64,000 nucleotides of DNA from Acidobacteriota bacterium (GTDB taxonomy: Bacteria; Acidobacteriota; Aminicenantia; Aminicenantales; Saccharicenantaceae), in assembly GCA_039683095.1 (NCBI GenBank), contig JBDKSB010000012.1:993846-1057845 (forward strand), read 5' to 3'. The first letter of the stretch is position 1, and every line of letters starts with the position of its first letter. Of the stretch, positions 15,838 through 25,079 are shown in pieces. The notes under the pieces are model-generated. The model was not told the origin of the DNA. It saw only the letters and a list, made by a program, of their open reading frames with translations, and searched no databases. The position numbers were made by a program, and so were the translations under genes.

Positions 15838-17933
15838 CGCGGGGCCTTCTTCTTCAGCGCCTCCATCCTCTTCTTGATCTCCGGCTGGTCCGGGCTGAGC
15901 TGGAGCGATTTCTCGTAGGCGGCCAGGGCCTCCTGGGACTTGCCCAGCCCTTCGTAGCACTCCCCGATCGAGTTGATGAGCGCGGCGTTGACGCCGAAGT
16001 GGCCGATGGCCCGGTCGAGCAGCGCGATGGCCGGCTCGAGATCCTTCAGGCGCTTATGGGCCTCGGCGGCCAGGACGAGCGTCTCGTACTTCGGCGACTT
16101 CTGGGGGTCGACGAACGCGGCCAGGGTCCGCGCCGCCTCGGCGGCATCCCCGAGGGCGAGGCAGGCCCGGGCCAGGCTGCCGGCGGTCTCCTCCGATCCC
16201 GGATCGCGGTCCAGGGCCCGCGCCAGGAAGGCGCGCGCCTCCGGGAAGCGCCCGAGGTTGAAGAGCTGGGAGCCCATCATGACCTGGTAGGCCGGGTCGC
16301 TCGTGTCCGGCAGCACCCGCGACGAGAACCAGGGCCGGGGGATGCTCTCGGCGAAGCTCAGATCGAACTCCTCCGACGCCGAGACGAGCTCGGTCCCCCC
16401 GTTGAGGAAGGAGACCCGGACCGTGTAGTGCGCGGGCGGGAAGTCGGTCAGGGCCACCTGCTCGAGGATGTTGTTCGGATCGGGGTAGTCCGCGTTCTTG
16501 TGGCGGATGTCCCGGAACGGCTGGCCGTCCTTGAGGAACTCGATGCGGACCTCCCCGCTGGCCCGGAGGGCCTCGGAGGCGTTGTTGACCTGGAAAGCCA
16601 CGGCCAGCGTATCCTGCTTGGCGAAGACCCGATTGGGCTGGACGTAGATCTGGTACTGGCCGAGGCGGAAGGCCTTCATCTTGCGGGCCGCGGCCGGATC
16701 GAGCTTGAGCGCCCGGTAGCCGAGGACCGGCTGGGTCAGGGCGACCGACGGGCCGGCCGCGGGGATGCGCAGGGCCTGTTCGATCGAGGTGAATTCCTTG
16801 GAGGATTCGTTCTTGATGAGAACGGAGACGTTGTAGTCGCCGGCCACGAGCGGGAACAGGTCCTGGAAATCGAAGGGCATGCGGCTCGCCGACTTCATCT
16901 CCTCCGCGGTCAGCTTGAGTGCGACGGTCTTGTCGAACTGGTGGACGAGCCGGCCGTCGCCGGTCGTGATCCGGCCGTTGACCTTCAGGGTCGTGGAGAA
17001 CGTCTCGTCGTACTGGTTGACCGAGAGCCGCCGCGGCTCGACGGTGTAATGGACGAAATAGAAGCCGGCGGGATCGAGGAAGACCTTGATCAGGCTGTCG
17101 CTGTCGAGGTAGTTGGCGGTGTATTCGACCTCGACCAGGTCCTTGTATTCCAGGAACTTGCGGGCGTATTTCGCCTCGACGGTGCGGACCGGGGTGGTCT
17201 CGATGCGCTGCAGCAGCAGGTCGGAGGACATCGACGGCCGGCCGTAGACGCTGTCGTTCTCGCCGGGCACGAGGTTCATCGAGACCGTGGCCAGTTCCGG
17301 CTCGATCTCCTTGAGCCTCTCGTAGGCCGTCTCGTAGTCCGGCCCGCCGGTCCAGCCGGCGATCAGGGCCTGGGGCCCGGCGGCGATCGGGCTGTACAGC
17401 CGGTATTCCCCGTGCCCGTTCTCCCGGTAGAAGACGACATTGAAGCCGGCCGGCAGCCCTAGGTTCGTCAGCCCCTGGTAGAACCAGACCTCGGTGTCGT
17501 AGGTCTGGGACTTGCCCTCGAACCGCTGGATGTCGCGGGGCTCGCCAAGGATGATGTAGATGCGGCCGCGATCCGTCTTCCGGCCCGGCCGGGGCGCGTC
17601 GCGCCCGTAATAGCGGTCGGCGTAGGCCAGACGGCGGTAATGTTCGGTCTTGGCCTCGTTCTCCGGGGTGTCAGGGTTGGAATCGCGCTGTTTCCAGAAG
17701 GCCTCGATGAAGAGGTCCCGCTCCCGGTCCGACTGGAGCTTCAGGAAGACCTCCCGCTCCATCGGCGCGACGATGTCGACGACCTCGTCGTCGAGCCACT
17801 TTTTATAGTTCTCGGGCAGCTTCGGCTTGGCCGCCTTCTGGCCGGCGGCCGCCGGGGCGGCCAGGACCAGGGTCACGGACAGGACGACGGCCGCGCACAG
17901 GGACGCGGCGAGCTTCGTTCGCATGGCCCGCAT
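15834..17933 (-). CDS. GWxTD-domain secreted protein with C-terminal TPR repeats
   Basis: A 699-residue protein with a signal peptide (cleavage near AAAGQ). The N-terminal third matches the GWxTD family of Acidobacteriota and relatives: ERDLFIEAFWKQRDSNPDTPENE then a DRGRIYIILGEP block. The eponymous motif reads GRKTD rather than GWxTD. A beta-rich middle region is followed by TPR repeats from about residue 560 to the end. It is probably an envelope protein; its function is not known. The start at 17933 has an AGGAGG ribosome site. It lies 11 bases after the acyl-ACP thioesterase gene, so the two form an operon. Confidence 0.82.
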   Translation of the reverse strand: MRAMRTKLAASLCAAVVLSVTLVLAAPAAAGQKAAKPKLPENYKKWLDDEVVDIVAPMEREVFLKLQSDRERDLFIEAFWKQRDSNPDTPENEAKTEHYRRLAYADRYYGRDAPRPGRKTDRGRIYIILGEPRDIQRFEGKSQTYDTEVWFYQGLTNLGLPAGFNVVFYRENGHGEYRLYSPIAAGPQALIAGWTGGPDYETAYERLKEIEPELATVSMNLVPGENDSVYGRPSMSSDLLLQRIETTPVRTVEAKYARKFLEYKDLVEVEYTANYLDSDSLIKVFLDPAGFYFVHYTVEPRRLSVNQYDETFSTTLKVNGRITTGDGRLVHQFDKTVALKLTAEEMKSASRMPFDFQDLFPLVAGDYNVSVLIKNESSKEFTSIEQALRIPAAGPSVALTQPVLGYRALKLDPAAARKMKAFRLGQYQIYVQPNRVFAKQDTLAVAFQVNNASEALRASGEVRIEFLKDGQPFRDIRHKNADYPDPNNILEQVALTDFPPAHYTVRVSFLNGGTELVSASEEFDLSFAESIPRPWFSSRVLPDTSDPAYQVMMGSQLFNLGRFPEARAFLARALDRDPGSEETAGSLARACLALGDAAEAARTLAAFVDPQKSPKYETLVLAAEAHKRLKDLEPAIALLDRAIGHFGVNAALINSIGECYEGLGKSQEALAAYEKSLQLSPDQPEIKKRMEALKKKAPR

Positions 17934-17944
17934 CAGGCCCTCCT

Positions 17945-18706
17945 TCAGGGATCTCCCGCTGTCAAGTCCCACCGGGTCCGCAGCCGGGTCAGCTCGGCGC
18001 CCGTCCCGGCGTTGAGGATCTGGTGGAGGAACACCGGCGCCGGGCCTTCGCCGGGCAGGCGCTGGACGACGCTCATGACCGGGTCCCCGTAAAAGGCCTC
18101 GGCCCGGTAAGAGACCTCGATCTCGACCGCCCGGCCGGTCCTCAGGAACTCCGGGGGGACCGCTTCGAGGGCCCACTGGACATAAACCGCGTTATTGACA
18201 TGACGGTTCCAATCGATATGCCCCGATTCGACGCGGAACAGCGCCTCGGCCTCGCGGGCCGAGGGCAGGGGCAGCGAGTCGAAGGGGTCATTCAGGGCCC
18301 GCTTGCCCAAGGCGTAGGGGATGGCGATGGCCTGGTCGATCCTGACGGGCCGTTTCCGGGCCAGATCGACGATCATCCAGGAGCTCGTCGCCGAAAGGAC
18401 GGGCCGGCCGTCCCCTTCGGCGACCTCGAAGTCGCGGATGGCGAAGTTGCCTTGCTTGTCCGAGGGCCAGGTCGTGACCTCGAGCCGCGCCCCCGCGGCC
18501 GGGGTGCGGTGGATGAGCACGTGATAGCGGGACATCACCCAGGTCATATTGCGCTTGAACAGGTCGAGGACGCCCACCCCCAGAGAGGCGGCGTGTTCCC
18601 CGGCGCAGTCCTGCAGGAAATTGAACAGGGCCGGGACCTTGACGAGGCCCCGGAAGTCCGTCTCGTACTGGTGGACGGCGTATTCCTTCCGATAGATCAT
18701 GTCCAT
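17945..18706 (-). CDS. Acyl-ACP thioesterase (FatA/FatB family)
   Basis: A 253-residue double-hotdog protein of the bacterial acyl-ACP thioesterase family. The second hotdog begins with the conserved DWNRHVNNAVYVQW, carrying the catalytic Asn-His region of plant FatA/FatB, and the first has VMSRYHVLI and WPSDKQGNFAIRDFEV. It hydrolyses fatty acyl-ACP to free fatty acid in the cytoplasm. Co-transcription with the GWxTD/TPR gene is suggested by the 11-base gap; the link between the two functions is unclear. Confidence 0.88.
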   Translation of the reverse strand: MDMIYRKEYAVHQYETDFRGLVKVPALFNFLQDCAGEHAASLGVGVLDLFKRNMTWVMSRYHVLIHRTPAAGARLEVTTWPSDKQGNFAIRDFEVAEGDGRPVLSATSSWMIVDLARKRPVRIDQAIAIPYALGKRALNDPFDSLPLPSAREAEALFRVESGHIDWNRHVNNAVYVQWALEAVPPEFLRTGRAVEIEVSYRAEAFYGDPVMSVVQRLPGEGPAPVFLHQILNAGTGAELTRLRTRWDLTAGDP

Positions 18707-18804
18707 GGCCGAATCGATTATAATCTATTTTGGGGCCGGGCGCCCCTTCCGGATGACCGTCAGGACGTGATCCGCTGCTCGACCTGCCGCGGAGATCCCC
18801 TCAT

Positions 18805-19932
18805 TCAACGATCATGAACGGCCTGCGCCGGACAGGCCCGGATGGTCGGAACGGACGTCCCGTCCAGCCGGATATACCGGTCCCAGAGGTTGACGGTCAG
18901 GCACGAGTGGACCGGCAGGATATAGAGCATATCGCCGGGCTTCATCCGCTTCATCTCCGCGGCGGTCGTCCGGATGACCCCGTGCTCCTGGGACAGGAAC
19001 GTGACCGCCGTCCCGGGCAGGATCGGGCCCCAGCCGTTCCCGCGCGGCCGGCAGACACGGCCGTAGATCCGGCCGTCGCGGCGCGTCAGGACCTCCTCCT
19101 TGGACAGATGGATGGCCCCGCCGTGGATGACGGCCTCGTTGCGGGCGGGGTGCGTGGCGACCACGGGGCAGGCCACGGCCGCCGCGATCTCCGTTTCCCC
19201 GCAGACGCCGAGCTCGAGCTGGGTCGCGTCGAAGAGGACGAAATTCCCCGGCCGGATCTCGTCGGCCCCGTCGAAGGCGTCCAAACGGACGCACGCCGGC
19301 GTGTCGCCGACGGAGATCTCGAGGCCGGCGAACCCGGAGGCCGCCAGGGCGTCACGGGCCTTGACCATCTTGCGCATCGCGCCGGCATGCACGCGGGTCA
19401 GGGCGCCGGGGGTGCGGGCGTGGTAGGTCAGGCCGTTGTGGGTCAGCAGGCCGCGCAGCCGGAAGCTCGGGCGGCGGAGCGCTTCCCGGCAGAGGCGGGT
19501 CAGGAGCGCCCGGTCATCCCAAGCCGCGCCGGCCCGGTGGGACCCGACGTCGATCTTGAGCCAGACGTCGAGCGGGGCCGCGACCCGGCGGGACAGCGCC
19601 TCCAGGACCTCCGGCGTTTCGGCCAGGACCCCGAGGCGGCAGCGGGAGGCCAGCCGTCCGATCTCCGGGGCCTCGAGGATGTTGAGCGGAAAAGCGATCA
19701 GGATGTCCCGCCAGCCGTCAGCCGCGAAGTAGGCGGCCATGTCGACCGACGAGACCGTGATGGCCTCGACCCCCGCGTCACGGAAGATCCGGCCGATCTG
19801 GCGCGATTGATGGGTCTTGAAATGGGGCCGGAAGCGCAGGCCGAGCCGCCGGGCCTTGGCCGCCATGGCCTCGATGTTCCGGCGAACCCGGCCCTCGTCG
19901 AGGACCAGGGTCGGCTTGGCGAGGGTCGGCAT
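18805..19932 (-). CDS. D-threonine aldolase / D-serine dehydratase-family PLP enzyme
   Basis: A 375-residue fold-type III PLP protein. The Schiff-base lysine is Lys39 in FRPHFKTHQ, the exact context used by D-threonine aldolase and eukaryotic-type D-serine dehydratase. The C-terminal pair HSC (PVHSCLTVN) matches the metal-binding His and Cys of D-serine dehydratase. It should cleave or dehydrate a D-hydroxy amino acid. It follows the dipeptide epimerase gene by 19 bases on the same strand, which suggests joint use of D-amino-acid-containing compounds such as cell-wall fragments. Confidence 0.82.
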   Translation of the reverse strand: MPTLAKPTLVLDEGRVRRNIEAMAAKARRLGLRFRPHFKTHQSRQIGRIFRDAGVEAITVSSVDMAAYFAADGWRDILIAFPLNILEAPEIGRLASRCRLGVLAETPEVLEALSRRVAAPLDVWLKIDVGSHRAGAAWDDRALLTRLCREALRRPSFRLRGLLTHNGLTYHARTPGALTRVHAGAMRKMVKARDALAASGFAGLEISVGDTPACVRLDAFDGADEIRPGNFVLFDATQLELGVCGETEIAAAVACPVVATHPARNEAVIHGGAIHLSKEEVLTRRDGRIYGRVCRPRGNGWGPILPGTAVTFLSQEHGVIRTTAAEMKRMKPGDMLYILPVHSCLTVNLWDRYIRLDGTSVPTIRACPAQAVHDR

Positions 19933-19951
19933 CAGGATAGCCCCCGCGTCC

Positions 19952-21163
19952 TCAGATCTTGGCCAGCTTCCTGACGAAGGCCGGGTCGACGTCGCAGCCG
20001 AGGCCCGGCGTCTCGGGCACCGTCAGGGTTCCGGCCTTGACCGTGATGCCGCCGACGATCGGGTCGATGACGTGCTCGGAGTTGCCGTCGAGGTCGGCGT
20101 AGACGATGTTGGCCTGCGAGGCCACGACGTGCGCGGCGGCGGTCAGGCCGAGCCTGGATTCGAGCATGCAGCCGACCATGCAGCGCATGTTGGCGGCGTC
20201 GGCGACATGGGCGATGCGGATGGCGTTGAGCATGCCGCCGGCCTTCATGAGCTTGATGTTGAAGGTGTCGCAGGCCCCGGCCCTGATCAGCTTGACGGCG
20301 TCGGCCGGCCCGAACAGGGCCTCGTCGGCCATGATCGAGATGGGGCTCTGGGCCCGGACGGCCGCCAGCCCGGCCGTGTCGGACGCGAGGACGGGCTGCT
20401 CGCAGAGCTGGATGGCCAGGGGCTCGAGCTTGCGCAGGGCATAAACGGCCTGGGGCACGGTCCAGCCCTGGTTGGCGTCGACGCGGATGGCCGTCTTCGG
20501 CCCGACGGCGGCCCGGATGGCCGAGATGCGGGCGAAGTCCTCGTCGGGATCGAGCCCGACCTTGACCTTGAGGGTCTTGTAGCCCATGTCCGCGTAGCCC
20601 TTCGATTCGGCCGTCATCTTCTCCAGGGTGTCGATGCTGGTGGTGATGTCGGTCTCGAAGACGCTCTTCGTCCCGCCGAGGAGGCGGAAGAGCGGCAAGC
20701 CGGCGGCCTTCCCCAGGATATCGAAGAGGGCCATGTCGAACGCGGCCACGGCGCTCGGGTTGGAGTGGACGATGGGGCCGATGAGCCGGAGCAGGTCGTC
20801 GATGGCCAGCGGGTCCTTGCCGATGATCATGTCCCGGATGGCTTTGGCGGCGGCGGCGTTGGTCGCCTGCGTCTCGCCGGTGATGGGCGGGAAGGGGCAG
20901 GCTTCGCCGATCCCGGTGACGCCCTGGTCCGTGCGGATGCGGACGAGCAGCTCGGTGGCCGCCGTCATCGTGCCGATGGCGATGCGGAAGGGCGAGGTCA
21001 GGCCGATGTCGAAGAGGTAGATCTCGACGCCGGCGATCTTGAGCTTCCCGGCGGCGGACCGGACGTCCTCGAGCGGCTTGGACGGCAGCCCGTAAACCTT
21101 CGTTCCGGCGGCCAGGGCGCCGAGGCCGAGCATTTGCAGGAATCCTTTGCGGGTCAGGCTCAT
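19952..21163 (-). CDS. Dipeptide epimerase (enolase superfamily, L-Ala-D/L-Glu epimerase-like)
   Basis: A 403-residue enolase-superfamily protein. Catalytic features are visible: the second Lys of LKVKVG, metal ligands in RVDANQGW, CEQPV and MADEAL, and the opposite Lys in FNIKLMKAGG. This set matches the muconate-lactonizing/dipeptide-epimerase branch. The N-terminus SLTRKGFLQMLGLGALAAG looks like a Tat-type signal with one Arg replaced by Lys, so the enzyme may be exported, which is unusual for this family. The start at 21163 has a GAGGAGG ribosome site. First gene of a two-gene unit with the D-amino-acid enzyme. Confidence 0.83.
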   Translation of the reverse strand: MSLTRKGFLQMLGLGALAAGTKVYGLPSKPLEDVRSAAGKLKIAGVEIYLFDIGLTSPFRIAIGTMTAATELLVRIRTDQGVTGIGEACPFPPITGETQATNAAAAKAIRDMIIGKDPLAIDDLLRLIGPIVHSNPSAVAAFDMALFDILGKAAGLPLFRLLGGTKSVFETDITTSIDTLEKMTAESKGYADMGYKTLKVKVGLDPDEDFARISAIRAAVGPKTAIRVDANQGWTVPQAVYALRKLEPLAIQLCEQPVLASDTAGLAAVRAQSPISIMADEALFGPADAVKLIRAGACDTFNIKLMKAGGMLNAIRIAHVADAANMRCMVGCMLESRLGLTAAAHVVASQANIVYADLDGNSEHVIDPIVGGITVKAGTLTVPETPGLGCDVDPAFVRKLAKI

Positions 21164-21221
21164 TGATCCTCCTCGAAACACATTCTACCCACGCCGGACC
21201 GGGTTTGACAAGGGAAATGGG

Positions 21222-21267
21222 CCAGGTCTTCGCAAAGCGGAAAGCCTACCGCTCTGCGAAGACCTGG
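21222..21267 (-). terminator. Long hairpin spanning a stop codon
   Basis: Nineteen-base arms (CCAGGTCTTCGCAGAGCGG and its near-perfect complement, one mismatch) flank an 8-base loop that contains the TAG stop of the ATPase gene. It is placed like a terminator between the double-cubane operon and the epimerase operon, but no T-run follows, so it may instead stabilise mRNA ends. The 5' arm is coding sequence for the last six residues. Confidence 0.55.
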
Positions 21268-22028
21268 TCCCTTCCTGATGCGGCCAGGGCGGCGCCGGCG
21301 GCGGCGACGATCTGGGGATGCTCGGGGACGGCCACGGGACGCCGGAGTCGCTTCGACAGCATGTCCACGAGGCACGGGTTCAGGGCCACGCCGCCGGCCA
21401 TCACGACCTCGCCGGCCGGATTGAACCTGGCCGCCAGCGGATAGACGCGGTCGGCGATGGAGGCGCAGAGGCCCCGGGCGATCGCCTTCCGGTCGCGTCC
21501 GGCCGCGAGGAGCGAGATGACCTCGGATTCGGCGAAGACGGTGCACATGCTGTTGAGCGCGATCGTCTCGTCCGCTTCGCCGGCCGCCCGCCCGAACTCC
21601 CCGAGGGCGAAGCCGAGGAGCGCGGCCATGACCTCGAGGAAGCGGCCGGTGCCGGCGGCGCAGCGGTCGTTCATCTCGAAATCGGCGAAGGCGCCGGGCC
21701 CGCGGCCGAGGAGGATGGCCTTGGAGTCCTGGCCGCCGACGTCGATGACCAGGTCCGCGCCGGGCCTCAGGAACCGGGCTCCGAGGGCGCAGGCCGTGAT
21801 CTCGGTCACGACCCTGCAGCCCAGGTCCGCGTTCATGAGGAAGCGGCCGTAGCCGGTCGCCGCGGCGCCGCGATAATCCCGGCGGTCGAGCCGGGCCCTG
21901 ACCCGGTCGATCGACGCGGGAGCGGTATCGAAGACCTCGAAGCGCGCCACGGCCCCGCCGGCCATCTCGACGATCTTGGTCGTCCGGGAGCCGAGGTCGA
22001 GGCCGAGGAAGACGTCCGGCGCGGCCAT
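21246..22028 (-). CDS. BcrAD/BadFG-type ATPase, activator of the double-cubane protein
   Basis: A 260-residue ASKHA ATPase of the 2-hydroxyacyl-CoA dehydratase activator family. Visible motifs are the phosphate loop FLGLDLGSRTTK, VIDVGGQDSK and DFEMNDRCAAGTGRFLE; the last holds one of the two cysteines that bridge a dimer through one 4Fe-4S cluster, and the second is in NSMCTVFAE. It injects electrons into the partner by ATP hydrolysis. The partner gene lies 11 bases upstream. Its last codons form one arm of a long hairpin. Confidence 0.9.
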   Translation of the reverse strand: MAAPDVFLGLDLGSRTTKIVEMAGGAVARFEVFDTAPASIDRVRARLDRRDYRGAAATGYGRFLMNADLGCRVVTEITACALGARFLRPGADLVIDVGGQDSKAILLGRGPGAFADFEMNDRCAAGTGRFLEVMAALLGFALGEFGRAAGEADETIALNSMCTVFAESEVISLLAAGRDRKAIARGLCASIADRVYPLAARFNPAGEVVMAGGVALNPCLVDMLSKRLRRPVAVPEHPQIVAAAGAALAASGRDQVFAER

Positions 22029-22039
22029 GGGATCCCGGC

Positions 22040-23314
22040 CTACCTCGACAGCCCCTCGAGAAAGGCGTCGACCCGCAGCCGCATCGGGCCGGTGTCCTCC
22101 TCGGCGTAGTCGGTCACGATCTTGAGGCTGGGCAGGCCGGCTTCCTTGAGGGCGGCGGCCACGGCGACGGCCTCGATGTTGTATGTGTGGCAATACTGCA
22201 GGACGTACTGGATGACGCCGTCGGCCCGGCATTCCCGGGCCAGGCGCACGACCGAATCGAGGCGCTCGTCGTTCGGCGAGAAGCAGGAGCACTCGATGCC
22301 GAGATAGCGGGCGGCCACGGCGTCGATCTGGGCCTCGAGGCCGTCGCGGGTCTCCTCGACGAGGCTCTCGTAATAGCGCGAGCCCGTGCAGGTCTCGTCG
22401 CCGACGACGACCGCGCCGGCCGATTCGACCAGGGCGTGAAGCTTCCAGTTGCCCATGACCGAGGGGCAGCCGGAGACGAGGATCCGCCGGGCCCGCTCCG
22501 GGGCCGGGCCGACGCCGCGGCGGACGCGGTCCTCGAGCTCGCCGTTGAGCTCCTCCAGCCGGCCGGTGAAGCGCGCGGCGTCGTCGACGAGGGCGCCCTG
22601 CATGACGGCCAGCGCGTCCAGGCCGCTCAGGGGCGGGACGGCCTCCCGCCGGAAGGCGTTGAGCCGGGCCAGGGCCCGGCGCTTCCGGTTCACCAGGCGC
22701 ACGGCCTCGGCCAGCGGCTCGCGCTCCAGCCGGCGGCCGGTCACGTCTTCCAGGCGGGCCCGGAACCGGGCCACCTCCTCGCGCCAGAGGTCCCGGTCGC
22801 GGGGACCTTTCTTCTGGGGCAGCTCGATGACATGGAAGCCGCCCTCCCTGGCCAGGAGGTCCCAGGTCTTCTTCTTGGCGTCGCAGGTCGTTTCCCCGAC
22901 GGCCAGGTCCTCGACCGGCCCGTACGGGCAGGCGTTGGCCAGGGCCAGGCCGATCGTCGACTTGACCAGGGGGCAGATGTCGCGGGGCAGCATCGTCTCC
23001 GCGTAGGGGATGGACGCCGACGTCCCGCCGCAGAGCGCCACGGGGATCGCCCCGAGGGCCAGGACGATCTCCTCGGGGACGAAGATGCAGAACGTGCCGA
23101 TGAGCTTGTCGCCGGCGGCCCGCCGCCCGACGATCTCGCGGACCCGCTCGCCGTGGGCGCCGCGGATGACGCCGTCGAAATAGGCCATTCCGGCTGGCCG
23201 GTCCTTCTGGGCCAGGACGGTCTTGCGGAAGGTCCGGTCGACGGCGTCGAAGATGCGATGGTGGAGCTCGACGTCGAGTCCGAGATCCTTCGGCAGCTCG
23301 TTGTCGCGGTCCAC
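22040..23314 (-). CDS. Double-cubane cluster protein / 2-hydroxyacyl-CoA dehydratase-family reductase
   Basis: A 424-residue single-gene member of the 2-hydroxyglutaryl-CoA dehydratase D family. Multiple conserved cysteines (FCIFVPEE, ALCGGTS, DICPLVKS, NACPYG, ETTCDAKKK, SGCPSVMG, DETCTGSR, CSCF, QYCHTYN) match the double-cubane cluster proteins (YjiM-like), which carry an 8Fe-9S cofactor and catalyse low-potential reductions. Being one subunit plus one activator, rather than a heterodimeric dehydratase, supports this. The physiological substrate is unknown. It starts with GTG, preceded by GGGAG. Confidence 0.85.
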   Translation of the reverse strand: MDRDNELPKDLGLDVELHHRIFDAVDRTFRKTVLAQKDRPAGMAYFDGVIRGAHGERVREIVGRRAAGDKLIGTFCIFVPEEIVLALGAIPVALCGGTSASIPYAETMLPRDICPLVKSTIGLALANACPYGPVEDLAVGETTCDAKKKTWDLLAREGGFHVIELPQKKGPRDRDLWREEVARFRARLEDVTGRRLEREPLAEAVRLVNRKRRALARLNAFRREAVPPLSGLDALAVMQGALVDDAARFTGRLEELNGELEDRVRRGVGPAPERARRILVSGCPSVMGNWKLHALVESAGAVVVGDETCTGSRYYESLVEETRDGLEAQIDAVAARYLGIECSCFSPNDERLDSVVRLARECRADGVIQYVLQYCHTYNIEAVAVAAALKEAGLPSLKIVTDYAEEDTGPMRLRVDAFLEGLSR

Positions 23315-23466
23315 GTCACTCCCTTTCTTTCTTCGCGAATGCGCGGCCGCATCGCGGCTCGTCGATGGGAAACCCGCGCCTGCGGCCGGACCGGCCAGGA
23401 GGGGAGCGTATTATAGGCCGCGGGGCCGGAGGGGGTCAACCAGCCGGAGGGGACCGGGTCCCTTTC

Positions 23467-25023
23467 CTATTTTCGGAGGAAGCGGCGGAGGAAATCGCGG
23501 GCTTCCTTGACGCCAAGGAGCCGGGCCATCCCGAAGAAGACGACGAGCCCGAGACAAGACCCGGCCGCGACGGTCCCGGCGGAAGCCAGGAAAGATGTCC
23601 CGAGCCGGCCGATCATAAGCCGGTTGGCCGCCCAGGCCGCTCCCCCGGCCGCCGCGGACGCGAGGGTCAGCCTGACGGCATAGGACGCCAGCGGCCCGGC
23701 CTCGATCGGCCCGATCTTCCGCGGCAGCAGGGCGTACAGGATGCCGACGTTGAGCACCGCGGCCAGGGACGTCGAGAGCGGGAAGGCCAGGTAGCCGATG
23801 ACCCACATCAGGGAGATGTTGAGAACGAGGTTGAGGCCGATCGAGGCGAAGCTCGCGTACATCGGCGTCCTGGCGTCCTTGCAGGCGTAGAAGACGGCGG
23901 CCACGTTCCGGAGCGCCGAGGCGAACGGGATCCCGGCGGTATAGAGGACGAGCGCCGCCGCCGTGGCCAGCGTGTCCGCGGCGGTGAAATGGCCGCGCTG
24001 GTAGATGGCCCGCGTCAGCGGGATGGCCAGGCCGCAGATGAGGGCCGACGTCGGCACGGTCAGGAACAGGACCATCTTCAGCGAGTCCGCCAGCGTCGAC
24101 TTCACGGCCCCGAAGTTGTTCTCGAGGACGAGCTTGGAAAGCGAGGGCAGGGCCACGGTGCCGACGGCGATGCCGAAGAGCCCGAGCGGCAGGTGCATGA
24201 TGCGGAAGGCGAAGTTCAGCCAGCTGACGCTGCCCTGGGCCAGCGGCGTCACCAGGACCGTGTTGACCAGGACGTTGACGCGCGTCCCGGCCAGGCCGAT
24301 CGCGACCGGGATGAAGAGGGCCATGACTTTCCGGAACTCCGGGTCGCGGAAGTTCAGGACCGGGCTCCAGCGGAATCCCCTGCGCCAAAGGGACGGGACC
24401 TGGACGAGGAACTGCATCAGCCCGCCGACTAGGACGCCGACCGTCAGGCCGAAGATGGGGTTCTTGCCGCGGGCCGCGTACCAGCCATAGGTCAGAAGGG
24501 GGAAGATGATCGAGAAGAGATTGAAGACGGCCGGGGCGACCGACGGCACGAAGAACGACTTCTCCGTGTTGAGATAGCTCATGGCCCAGGCGGCCAGGCT
24601 GATGAACAGGAGGAAGGGGAAAAGGATGGCGGTCAGCTGCGTCGTCAGGTCAATCTTGCCCGGCACCTTGTTGAAGCCGAAGGCGATGACCCTGGCCAGG
24701 ACGGGCGCCAGGAGCAGGCCGGCGAGCGAGACCGCCCCGGTCACGACGAAGAGGATGTTGAAGATGTTCGAGGCCAGCCGGTTCTGGGCTTCCTTGCTCT
24801 TGGCCTTCTCCGCCGTGAGGACCGGAACGAACGCGGCCGAAAGGGCCGTCTCGGCGAAGAGGTCACGGAGCAGGTTGGGGATGCGGAAGGCGACGTTATA
24901 GGCGTCGACGGCGAAGCCGGCGCCGAACAGGCCGGCGATGACCGTCTCCCGGACGAGACCCATGACCCGGCTGAAGGCCGTGCCTATAGCGAAGGACCGG
25001 ACGCCCCGGGAGATATCTTCCAT
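23467..25023 (-). CDS. murJ: Lipid II flippase MurJ
   Basis: A 518-residue membrane protein with about fourteen helices, the normal MurJ length. The start GTAFSRVMGLVRETVIAGLFG and the following AFRIPNLLRDLFAE are diagnostic of MviN/MurJ. It flips lipid II to the outer face of the cytoplasmic membrane for peptidoglycan synthesis. The ATG at 25023 (MEDISRGV) is chosen over longer readings because family proteins begin there. Divergent from the DUF3788 gene with only about 56 bases between starts. Confidence 0.93.
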   Translation of the reverse strand: MEDISRGVRSFAIGTAFSRVMGLVRETVIAGLFGAGFAVDAYNVAFRIPNLLRDLFAETALSAAFVPVLTAEKAKSKEAQNRLASNIFNILFVVTGAVSLAGLLLAPVLARVIAFGFNKVPGKIDLTTQLTAILFPFLLFISLAAWAMSYLNTEKSFFVPSVAPAVFNLFSIIFPLLTYGWYAARGKNPIFGLTVGVLVGGLMQFLVQVPSLWRRGFRWSPVLNFRDPEFRKVMALFIPVAIGLAGTRVNVLVNTVLVTPLAQGSVSWLNFAFRIMHLPLGLFGIAVGTVALPSLSKLVLENNFGAVKSTLADSLKMVLFLTVPTSALICGLAIPLTRAIYQRGHFTAADTLATAAALVLYTAGIPFASALRNVAAVFYACKDARTPMYASFASIGLNLVLNISLMWVIGYLAFPLSTSLAAVLNVGILYALLPRKIGPIEAGPLASYAVRLTLASAAAGGAAWAANRLMIGRLGTSFLASAGTVAAGSCLGLVVFFGMARLLGVKEARDFLRRFLRK

Positions 25024-25079
25024 GCTCCCGCCATTATTCGCCATTTGCGGCCGGGATGGCAAGGCTTATAATGGGGCCC

